Part shown: piece by piece, positions 1-5,114 of the stretch
Layout of the letters: each line of letters starts with the position of its first letter
How positions within the stretch are numbered: the first letter of the stretch is position 1
NCBI GenBank assembly: GCA_027858355.1
Contig: JAQICW010000455.1
Location: 1-5,714 of the forward strand
Length of the DNA: 5,714 nucleotides
Direction: 5' to 3'
Source: Desulfobacula sp.
Lineage (GTDB): Bacteria; Desulfobacterota; Desulfobacteria; Desulfobacterales; Desulfobacteraceae
Notes under the pieces: model-generated
Database searches by the model: none
What the model saw: the letters and a program-made list of their open reading frames with translations, nothing else
What the model was told of the DNA's origin: nothing
Program-made: the position numbers and the translations under genes

Positions 1-2
1 AG

Positions 3-242
3 TCAACAACGGCAAGCGGAATTGCTGAGAACATTGGCCAAGTTTCTTTAGGCATACAGGAAGTGAATGTAAATGTTAACCAAAGTTCAGAAGTATCCGG
101 CCAGGTTGCCCATGAGATCACTGATGTTTTAACTGCTTCCCAGGAAATCAACAATTTCTCTTCAGAAGTTAAAGAGAAATCAGAGATCCTGAATAATGTC
201 ATGCTTCAATTACAGGCCATGACTGAGAAGTTTAAAATATAA
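3..242 (+). CDS. Methyl-accepting chemotaxis protein, C-terminal end (partial)
   Basis: This is the last 79 codons of a chemoreceptor whose start lies left of the window. Reading from base 3, it begins STTASGIAENIGQVSLGIQEV and ends AMTEKFKI followed by TAA at 240-242. The stretch is Ser/Thr/Ala/Gln/Glu-rich and continuously helical, with heptad-like spacing and recurring patterns such as IxEVNxNVNQSSEVS and the later QEINNFSSEVKEKSEIL. This is typical of the descending helix of the cytoplasmic signalling coiled coil, after the CheA/CheW-binding hairpin. No ligand-binding, HAMP or hairpin part is in view, so the stimulus cannot be guessed. No C-terminal CheR-tethering pentapeptide is visible. 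The stop codon abuts the displaced pxpC fragment, so no space remains for an obvious native terminator. Assignment to the MCP family is firm; subfamily is unknown. Confidence 0.85.
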   Translation, partial: STTASGIAENIGQVSLGIQEVNVNVNQSSEVSGQVAHEITDVLTASQEINNFSSEVKEKSEILNNVMLQLQAMTEKFKI

Positions 243-449
243 TATAGAGAGCATGGGCTGTCTGCAGATCAACTTTTTCAAACTGGATGTAATCTCCCGG
301 AGTTGTCTGGGCCACCTTTGACAGGTCCGTTGAGATCACTGTGGCAATTTTTTCATATCCTCTCCTACTGTCTGCTCCACCAATAATATGATGGGCTGTT
401 CATCGGGCGGTATCTGGATACCTCCTGGCATGGAAGGTTCTGAAATAAT
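242..449 (-). pseudogene. pxpC: pxpC internal/3' fragment (displaced, frameshifted copy)
   Basis: This stretch matches 3384-3589 of the intact pxpC in the same orientation, by eye at about 95% identity over 206-208 bp. It covers PxpC residues about 235-302, with IISEPSMPGGIQIPPDEQPI readable at the start. It has no start and lacks the last 15 codons and the stop. A 2-base insertion near 361-366 (TCTCCT against CCCC in the intact copy) shifts the frame: the first part runs to TVG, and the match GYEKIATVISTDL resumes in another frame. The differences include both silent and replacement changes (for example A to E, P to S, I to V, V to A). It is therefore not a very recent identical duplicate. 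It is a dead remnant whose value is structural, as one arm of a direct repeat around the ATPase/DUF4276 island. Confidence 0.9.
242..449. repeat. Direct repeat, left copy (of 3384-3589)
   Basis: The homology runs from 242 (ATATAGAGA...) to 449 (...TGAAATAAT) and pairs with 3384-3589 at an offset of 3142, falling to 3140 after a 2-nt indel. About ten substitutions separate the copies. The left boundary falls at the stop codon of the chemoreceptor gene; to the right, the sequence diverges abruptly into AT-rich DNA. Recombination between the two copies would remove or amplify about 3.1 kb. Confidence 0.9.
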
Positions 450-493
450 TCCAAAGATAAAAATAAAGAACAGAAAGATTTTTATATAGAGTA

Positions 494-518
494 AGGGATT
501 TCCCAAGAAATAAACTAC
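494..518 (+). repeat. Left terminal inverted repeat of IS-like element
   Basis: It begins AGGGATTTCCCAAGAAATAA. Its reverse complement is found at 1466-1490 with two mismatches, at 503 and 514. Homology stops at the outer edge and fades after 518. Confidence 0.6.
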
Positions 519-625
519 TCATTTTTTCAAGTGTAATGTTACCCTGAAAAGGTAAATGAATCGGAATCTTTAGCACATTGAAATGCAACTTCAAAAAAAT
601 GTGAGACATAGGGGGAAGGAAATGA

Positions 626-778
626 TATGAGCACAATTTCCCTTTTTCTGTGATAGACATTAAAAAGATTGATCCTTCTCTCTATCAACACCGCAAATAC
701 TTTGCTGAAAACCTTGTAAGACAAGATTTACAGCCCTATAATCCATTAAAGCGACAATTAAAATCATTGATATGGAGA
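626..778 (+). other. Stop-free coding-like stretch inside the IS-like element (unidentified remnant)
   Basis: One frame is open from 626, after a TGA at 623-625, and reads YEHNFPFSVIDIKKIDPSLY and on through KYFAENLVRQDLQPYNPLKR to an in-frame TGA shortly after 778. There is no start codon with a ribosome site. An adjacent frame then becomes protein-like from about 772 (MEMGKDPEYLTVAKTPLKDY), ending at a TAG near 850, as after a frameshift. The composition looks coding and the stretch shares its frame with the later remnants at 992-1483, but I do not recognise a family. It could be the N-terminal part of the decayed transposase, another inserted fragment, or chance. Confidence 0.2.
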
Positions 779-914
779 TGGGCAAAGACCCTGAGTATTT
801 GACGGTAGCTAAAACACCCTTGAAAGATTACATAAATTGCTGTCAACGTTAGATTCCATAAGGGTTAGCAAAAATAGGGGTTCCCTGGTTCCCTGGTTTC
901 CGAGGGTTCAGATG

Positions 915-942
915 ACTTGTTCCATAAATTTATGGAACAGGT
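915..942. repeat. Perfect 22-bp palindrome within a 28-bp inverted repeat
   Basis: The core 918-939 is a perfect palindrome with half-site TGTTCCATAAA. The match extends to 915-942 with one G:T-type mismatch per side (ACT on the left, GGT on the right). With no loop it looks more like a dimeric protein-binding site than a terminator, and no T-run follows. It lies inside the decayed element, 50 bp before the helix-turn-helix remnant. The same bases also read as an open frame (DDLFHKFMEQVESIFKNLPK to a TAG at 980-982), so a coding origin is possible. Confidence 0.6.
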
Positions 943-991
943 AGAATCAATTTTTAAAAACCTGCCTAAGTCATTTAAATAGCAGTCTTTT

Positions 992-1222
992 TTGCTTCAT
1001 GATCTGATTTTATTAACCGACATTCCCTTAATAGTTCAAACCGCTTCTGTAAGACACGGCCTGAACAAAGCGCAAACCAAAGCGCTTGCAAAGTTTGTGC
1101 AGGCACCTGACAATGTTTTTTATGAAATTACCACACAGAACAAGATCGCAGTGATGACACGCCTGGGGATCCCGCAGGTTCGTATTGCCCAACGCTTGAA
1201 TATCCACAGGGAAACCATTTGA
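992..1222 (+). pseudogene. Helix-turn-helix protein remnant (ParB-like or transposase N-terminal region)
   Basis: The open stretch of 76 codons starts with a possible TTG, without a convincing ribosome site. It reads TDIPLIVQTASVRHGLNKAQ and then ITTQNKIAVMTRLGIPQVRIAQRLNIHRETI before TGA at 1220-1222. The end is a clear helix-turn-helix: RLGIPQVRIAQRLNIHRETI fits helix, turn (GI/NI) and recognition helix. The same frame is closed upstream by TAG at 980-982 and continues downstream past the TGA without another stop until 1481. It therefore looks like a longer gene broken by nonsense changes; CGA (Arg) to TGA would be a natural step, since basic residues are common there. The domain resembles HTH regions of ParB-like proteins and of transposases; the sequence does not separate these. 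Confidence 0.4.
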
Positions 1223-1483
1223 AAACTGCGGATGGAAGATCACGCATTATGTTGCGAGTCCCCTGTCAACGGACCCCTGTCAACGAAAGCATTCAATTGG
1301 GCATGTACGATGACATGGAAAGGGATAAAGCCTGTTGTCACGTTGGTGGATAAGTTATACAAGAAGGGAATTCGGCTTACAAAAAAAGAAATGGAATCTT
1401 ACGAAAACAGAATTGAACGTTCATACACACTGCTAAAATGGGATGTGCTTATTGAATCCAGTTACGTAGATTATTTCTTGTGA
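1223..1483 (+). pseudogene. Transposase-like C-terminal tail, remnant
   Basis: This continues in the same frame as the helix-turn-helix remnant after its TGA, with an internal ATG at 1232, and ends at TGA 1481-1483 inside the right inverted repeat. The part from about residue 25 reads TMTWKGIKPVVTLVDKLYKK, GIRLTKKEMESYENRIERSY and then LLKWDVLI. The pattern of a short beta segment, K/R-rich GxKLTKxxM helix and final KWxVxI resembles the extreme C-terminus of DDE transposases in my memory of such families, but the catalytic Asp/Asp/Glu region is absent. An internal deletion or a fusion of two unrelated remnants near 1285-1310 would explain the abrupt change of character. A 14-bp tandem duplication (CCCCTGTCAACG at 1260-1271 and 1274-1285) lies at this junction. 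Unlikely to be functional. Confidence 0.35.
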
Positions 1484-1490
1484 AATCCCT
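1466..1490 (-). repeat. Right terminal inverted repeat of IS-like element
   Basis: On the minus strand it begins AGGGATTTCACAAGAAATAA, matching the left repeat at 494-518 in 23 of 25 positions. It contains the stop codon (1481-1483) of the transposase-like tail and provides two of the three bases of the DUF4276 stop codon on the other strand (1489-1491). Confidence 0.6.
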
Positions 1491-2043
1491 AATCGAAAAC
1501 TCTTTTCAAGCCTGAAATAAATTGATTAAAACTCTCTGAACAATTGTTTTCAAGGGAAAGGTGTGGTCCAATAGCCTTGGAGCCACTCATTTTTTGATAT
1601 TTGCCGGATGTTAATTTGACAAGTTCCTGGACAGGATTTGCTAATCGATCTGGTGCTCTATATTTTTTTGAATTCTGCTTTTTAGTTAGCTTCTTAATAA
1701 ACAATCCTGTTTCAACCGCGGCAAGATCTCCGAGATACCAGCTTTCCAGTTCATGTATGGCTATCCGAATCAATACGTTTTTTTTATCGGCGTTTTTACA
1801 TTTTTCAAAAATTCCTTGCTTAATCAAAATGCAATCACCATTATCCTTGTCCCTTAAAACAACAAATCGGCAATTGGGTAGTTGCCAAGCCGATAATTTA
1901 CGAGGCAATTGTTTTTCAAGGTCTTGTTTGCCTTCAAAAACAACATATTGGGCACTCCAATCAGGGGGAAGAAAACGAGGTAAAAGTCCTTTTAACATTT
2001 CTTTTGCAGAGGGTTCTTCTAAAAAAAAGACCAGAGAGATCAT
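1489..2043 (-). CDS. DUF4276 family protein (TOPRIM-like), partner of AAA ATPase
   Basis: The 184-residue protein matches the DUF4276 pattern from start to end. It opens with a beta strand and acidic turn, LVFFLEEPSAKEML (Glu9/Glu10), followed by VVFEGKQDLEKQLPRKL (34-50). A second acidic motif follows, VVLRDKDNGDC (61-71, Asp65/Asp67/Asp70), then IAIHELESWYLGD (94-106), and a C-terminal SKAIGPHLSLENNCSESFNQF region. Glu after the first strand and a DxD-like second motif are the layout of TOPRIM metal-binding nuclease domains, so a nuclease role is plausible but inferred. The ATG at 2041-2043 overlaps the ATPase stop (ATGA), with GGAG about ten bases upstream, so translation is probably coupled. 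Length is normal for the family. The stop at 1489-1491 is formed at the end of the IS-like element; a few terminal residues may have been replaced. Confidence 0.8.
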   Translation of the reverse strand: MISLVFFLEEPSAKEMLKGLLPRFLPPDWSAQYVVFEGKQDLEKQLPRKLSAWQLPNCRFVVLRDKDNGDCILIKQGIFEKCKNADKKNVLIRIAIHELESWYLGDLAAVETGLFIKKLTKKQNSKKYRAPDRLANPVQELVKLTSGKYQKMSGSKAIGPHLSLENNCSESFNQFISGLKRVFD

Positions 2044-3227
2044 TGAGGGTCCACTCCGCTAAAAAAACCTTGTTTCCACAGATAGCCCATTTTATCTCCG
2101 GATTCCATGAATGCTTTAAGCTGCAAATCATCTTTTGCGCGTTTAATCTGAGTATACCCCTTTTCTTTAACCAGCCAGAAAACTTCATCCAGTTCAATGG
2201 CATTCAAAAAATCAGGAGAGTGTGTGGAAACAAAAACCTGACCGCCACGGCCGGCATAAGATCGAAATTCTTCAGCCAATTCCCCGAGCAATGTGGGGTA
2301 AAGCTGGTTTTCAGGTTCTTCTACACATAAAAGAGGATGTGGACTTGGATCATAAAGCAATAGTAGATAGGCAAACATTTTTATGGTCCCATCAGAAACA
2401 TGTCTTGCAAGAAAAGGATATTCAAAAGCTCCATCCTTGAATTGAAGTAATACACGACCTTCTTCGGTCGTTTTAGCTTTTACATCGGCAATACCCGGGA
2501 CTCTCTCTGAAAGCTTTTTAAGTATTGTTTCAAACAGTTTAGGATACCTTTGATATAAAAATTCTGAAAACAGGGAAAGGTTTTCACCCTCATGAGAAAG
2601 ATGTTCTGCATATCCTACTTCTTGTTCAGGTCTGGCCTTGTTTATGTGAAAATCAGATAAATGCCAACGTTCAATAAGGTCACCAAGTGCCATCACTGCA
2701 GGGAAACGTTCAAATTGGGCAAGCCCCTTTATTGCTAATATATCCTGGGCTTTTAGTTTCTGTTTTTCTCTTTTTAACTGGTTGACATCTGTAACCTTGT
2801 CAAGCTCATTTGTAACTGCAGTTCCAGTACCATTTGAAAAGTCTAAAAAATGCCATGGTTGCCCACTTCTACCCCGGCGGTATTTTAAAATTTCCCGCTA
2901 TACAAATGGATAGCCATCTTTTTCGCCAATCGATAGAAAATAGGTGATTAACGGTGCATCAGGTTTTTCTCGAAATTTAACCTCAATCTCTATATTACTG
3001 CTTGTGTTTCTGCTTCTAACTTCGTGAAAGCCCTTGCTACCGCCAAGTTTAATTAAAGCTGTGTGCACATTGGTTGACAAGGCTTCTTTTAAAAATGAAA
3101 ACACTTGAAATAAACTGGATTTTCCCGATCCATTGGCACCAACCAAAACACAAAAATGGGGAATATCGGTCATTTTTAATTTTTTAAATGCTTTGAAATT
3201 TTTTAATTTAATGGATTCAATTTTCAT
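2040..3227 (-). pseudogene. AAA ATPase (ABC/SMC-like, AAA_21/COG4637 type) with in-frame TAG
   Basis: Read through, this is a 395-codon ATPase beginning MKIESIKLKNFKAFKKL. Walker A is GANGSGKSS (30-38); ABC-signature-like SDGT is at 278-281; Walker B is LLCVEEPEN (299-307) with a catalytic Glu pair; the switch His lies in VSTHSPDF (333-340). Order and spacing are those of RecF/SMC-like AAA_21 proteins (predicted ATPases of the COG4637 group). Codon 110 is TAG (2898-2900). The frame stays open and family-like on both sides: ...GEKDGYPFV, stop, REILKYRRGRSGQPWHFLDF... No indel is involved. From memory, relatives have an acidic residue at this spot, so GAG to TAG is likely. Without readthrough, only 109 residues with Walker A are made, and the rest could restart at GTG 2694-2696, lacking Walker A. 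The weak AGGA upstream of the ATG is about 13 bases away. The ATPase probably drives or gates the DUF4276 partner. Confidence 0.8.
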
Positions 3228-3317
3228 ATTTTAGCACCCATCCTACCCCAAATTAGTTTGTTTTTTCAGGTTTTAAATTAATTGTTCAAAACTCTCTTTT
3301 ATTCAATGGGAATGTCC

Positions 3318-3346
3318 TTTATATTGCCTAAAAAATTTTAAAACAA
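3318..3346 (-). promoter_or_regulatory. Candidate sigma70-type promoter for the ATPase/DUF4276 pair
   Basis: On the minus strand, TTGTTT (3341-3346) is followed after 17 bases by TATAAA (3318-3323). The -35 box lies within the last codons of pxpC and the -10 box just after its stop, so the pair could be transcribed independently of the pxp operon. It would leave a leader of about 85 nt before the ATG at 3227. The AT-rich surroundings make chance matches likely, and readthrough from pxpC is an alternative. Confidence 0.3.
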
Positions 3347-4291
3347 CATAGTTTTGATTTTGGCGAGTTTATTTTTTTCTTCCATATAGAGAACATGGGC
3401 TGTCTGCAGATCAATTTTTTCAAACTGGATGTAATCTCCCGGAGTTGTCTGGGCTACCTTTGGCAGGTCCGTGGAGATCACAGTGGCAATTTTTGCATAT
3501 CCCCCCACTGTCTGCTCCACCAATAATATGATGGGCTGCTCATCGGGCGGTATCTGGATACCTCCTGGCATGGAAGGTTCTGAAATAATGCTTTTGGGCA
3601 TTTTGTCCCTGATGGGCAGAGCTTTGCCCTGGAGCCTGTATCCCATGCGGTCTGCCTTGGCTGTAACCATATATTCGGCTTCAAAAAGAGAGGCCAACCC
3701 TTTATCAAAATAATCGTCCTGGGGGCCTGGAATGGCCCGGATAATGGCATTGGAAGGGTATTTTGGAATCATAGCTTCGGGGATCGACCGATGTTTATCT
3801 GACAATTTTACATCCAATTTTACATCAAGGGTTTTAAGGTTGTCTCCTTTTGCCAGGGGCCTTCCCAAGAACCCGCCTATTTTACCGCCTGCATAGGTTG
3901 AATAACTGCCCATCACCTTTGGAACCTTTATCCCGCCGCTTACAGCAAGGTAGGATCTGCATCCTGCCCGGACCTGGGAGATTGTCAAAATGTCCCCGGG
4001 TTTTACCCGGAAAGATTTCCACTGCTCAACAGGATTATTATTCAGTGTCATGCCCATTCCAGCACCGGTAAGGGCAATGTCCATCTCTTTTTGTATTTCC
4101 AGGGACGGCCCCATTATTGTTATTTCAAGCACTGCCTGGTTTTCATTATTTCCCACCAGAAGATTTGCCAGGTAAAAGGCAAAGGAATCAAGGGCGCCGG
4201 AAACAGGCACTCCCATTTGCTGGTATCCAAATCGCCCTTTGTCCTGAATTGTTGTAAATCCGCCAGGAGCAAGGATTTTGAATGCATTCAT
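3338..4291 (-). CDS. pxpC: 5-oxoprolinase subunit PxpC (KipA / AHS2 family)
   Basis: This 317-residue protein is one of the two carboxylase-like subunits of the ATP-dependent 5-oxoprolinase, which opens 5-oxo-L-proline to L-glutamate in the cytoplasm. Family motifs are clear: GGFTTIQDKGRFGYQQMGVP (11-30), SGALDSFAFYLANLLVGNNENQAVLEIT, GPQDDYF in the middle, and SEPSMPGGIQIPPDEQPIIL with VEQTVGGYAKIATV toward the end. The length is normal and the gene looks intact. Its ATG (4289-4291) overlaps the pxpB stop as ATGA, and a good purine-rich site (AAAGGAAAAGGA) lies within the pxpB tail, so coupling is expected. A small LDVKLDVKL duplication lies mid-protein (codons around 3815-3835). Residues 235-302 are repeated as the dead fragment at 242-449. 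Older names describe KipA as a partner of the kinase inhibitor KipI. Confidence 0.93.
   Translation of the reverse strand: MNAFKILAPGGFTTIQDKGRFGYQQMGVPVSGALDSFAFYLANLLVGNNENQAVLEITIMGPSLEIQKEMDIALTGAGMGMTLNNNPVEQWKSFRVKPGDILTISQVRAGCRSYLAVSGGIKVPKVMGSYSTYAGGKIGGFLGRPLAKGDNLKTLDVKLDVKLSDKHRSIPEAMIPKYPSNAIIRAIPGPQDDYFDKGLASLFEAEYMVTAKADRMGYRLQGKALPIRDKMPKSIISEPSMPGGIQIPPDEQPIILLVEQTVGGYAKIATVISTDLPKVAQTTPGDYIQFEKIDLQTAHVLYMEEKNKLAKIKTMLF
3384..3589. repeat. Direct repeat, right copy (inside intact pxpC)
   Basis: This is the parent-like copy of the 242-449 repeat, in frame within pxpC (residues about 235-302). The 45 bases of pxpC beyond 3384, down to its stop at 3338, are not present in the left copy. 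Confidence 0.9.
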
Positions 4292-5112
4292 GAAGTTTTT
4301 TCCTTTTCCTTTAACTCAGCATATTTTTGTTCTGATATGGGCGTAAATTTTATTTTATCTCCAGCCTTGTAAAGAAAAGGAGAGGAACGATCAGGAGCAA
4401 AGAGTTTTAAGGGTGTCCTTCCAATGATCTGCCATCCACCGGGACTTGCAACGGGATACATTCCTGTCTGATTATTTGCTATTCCCACAGAGCCCTCAGG
4501 AACAAGCATTCTTGGCGTTTCAAGCCTTGGGGTGTATAACTTTTCGTCCAGTCCGCCTAAAAACGCAAACCCTGGCGTAAATCCCACCATATAGATCAGG
4601 TATTCAGGGCTTGAATGAAGATGGATCACTTTTTGGGAGGATAATTTATGGGCCTTTTGTACATTTTTCATATCAGGGCCGAATTCGCCACCATAACAAA
4701 CCGGAATTTCAACGATTCTGAATGAATCAGCTTCCATGGTTTCAAGGGTATTTTCAGCCTGGCCAGCCTTGTCCACCTTGTCAATATGGTCAATATGGTC
4801 AATATGGTCAGCCTGGTCAATCTGGCCAACTTGATCAATAAGGCTAATCTGGTCAATTAAGGAGGAAAGCTTGTCTGGATTTGTAATTTCTGGGTCATAA
4901 ATCAGCAGAATTGACCTGTAAGTTGGAATAATTTCATTGACACCAGGGGGGTGGCTTTTTTCCAGGGCATGGGACATTGCCCTTACCCTGGCATTTATTT
5001 TGGGGTCAATTTCATTTCCAAATTCAACAATAAGGCCCTTGTCTCCTGCCAGGCGATATATCGGTTTTGGAAATAGGCCCGATTCCAAAACCGATTCCAA
5101 GATTGGTTCCAT
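4288..5112 (-). CDS. pxpB: 5-oxoprolinase subunit PxpB (KipI / AHS1 family) with internal repeat insertion
   Basis: This 274-residue protein is the PxpB (KipI) subunit, acting with PxpC and PxpA in 5-oxoproline hydrolysis. The N-terminal lobe shows GDKGLIVEFGNEIDPKINARV (23-43) and HPPGVNEIIPTYRSILLIYD (54-73). The C-terminal lobe has IPVCYGGEFGPD (136-147), YMVGFTPGFAFLGGLDE, TPRMLVPEGSVGIANNQTGM and YPVASPGGWQIIGRTP, all hallmark motifs. Between the lobes, residues 85-120 form twelve three-residue units (LID, QIS, LID, QVG, QID, QAD, HID x3, KVD, KAG, QAE). This explains why it is longer than the roughly 220-240 residues usual in the family. The insertion is at the natural linker, so the fold is probably preserved. 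The ATG at 5110-5112 is two bases past the pxpA stop, and the gene overlaps pxpC by four bases. Confidence 0.93.
   Translation of the reverse strand: MEPILESVLESGLFPKPIYRLAGDKGLIVEFGNEIDPKINARVRAMSHALEKSHPPGVNEIIPTYRSILLIYDPEITNPDKLSSLIDQISLIDQVGQIDQADHIDHIDHIDKVDKAGQAENTLETMEADSFRIVEIPVCYGGEFGPDMKNVQKAHKLSSQKVIHLHSSPEYLIYMVGFTPGFAFLGGLDEKLYTPRLETPRMLVPEGSVGIANNQTGMYPVASPGGWQIIGRTPLKLFAPDRSSPFLYKAGDKIKFTPISEQKYAELKEKEKTS
4753..4860 (-). repeat. 12-unit, 9-bp degenerate tandem repeat in pxpB
   Basis: The core is GGTCAATAT on the plus strand in near-perfect tandem at about 4780-4809, flanked by diverged units with the same 9-bp period. On the coding strand each unit gives three residues of the form (Q/H/K)-(I/V/A)-(D/G), so copy-number changes keep the reading frame. 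The purest units sit in the middle and the edges are diverged, as expected from slippage expansion with later decay. Confidence 0.85.
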
Positions 5113-5114
5113 GA

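Larger units (their letters stand above)
450..991. other. Stretch without a supportable intact gene
   Basis: Bases 450-493 are AT-rich DNA between the pxpC fragment and the left inverted repeat. Bases 519-991 form the left half of the decayed element and carry frequent stops in all frames, apart from the coding-like stretches at 626-778 and 878-982. It contains a short tandem repeat (GGTTCCCTGGTTCCCTGGTT, 879-898) and the palindrome at 918-939. I see no RNA gene or terminator here. Confidence 0.6.
494..1490. mobile_element. Degenerate insertion-sequence-like element with terminal inverted repeats
   Basis: A 997-bp segment is bounded by 25-bp inverted repeats at 494-518 and 1466-1490, which match at 23 of 25 positions. 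The size, the terminal repeats, and a transposase-like C-terminus whose TGA (1481-1483) lies inside the right repeat all fit an insertion sequence. The interior is broken: open stretches in one plus-strand frame are separated by stops, and no intact DDE core is visible. A TA lies just outside the left end (492-493), and a TA overlaps or adjoins the right end (1490-1491), which might be a TA target duplication, but the exact ends are ambiguous. The family cannot be fixed from sequence alone. The right end overlaps the stop codon of the DUF4276 gene, so the element landed at the 3' end of that gene. Confidence 0.55.

Noticed and set aside
400..724. Two minus-strand open frames (61 and 86 codons)
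   Set aside because: The tail of the longer one is out-of-frame pxpC fragment sequence; the rest is Phe/Leu/Ser-rich with no ribosome site or recognisable motif, as expected from AT-rich DNA.
1220..1222. TGA as a selenocysteine codon
   Set aside because: No Cys-aligned or redox motif surrounds it, the flanking sequence is a helix-turn-helix, and the element is otherwise broken; a nonsense change is more likely.
1601..2330. Plus-strand open frames opposite DUF4276 and the ATPase
   Set aside because: They are antisense shadows; the minus-strand genes carry all the recognisable motifs.
3223..3240. Tiny leader ORF (MGAKI) just before the ATPase, overlapping its start as ATGA
   Set aside because: Five codons in AT-rich DNA with only a weak upstream purine run; no attenuator structure is visible.
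3255..3300. Weak inverted repeat (GTTTT...AAAAC) between pxpC and the ATPase as a terminator
   Set aside because: The stem is AT-only and short with no clear T-run after it on the minus strand.
4753..4860. CRISPR-like array
   Set aside because: The units are 9 bp without spacers and lie in frame inside pxpB.
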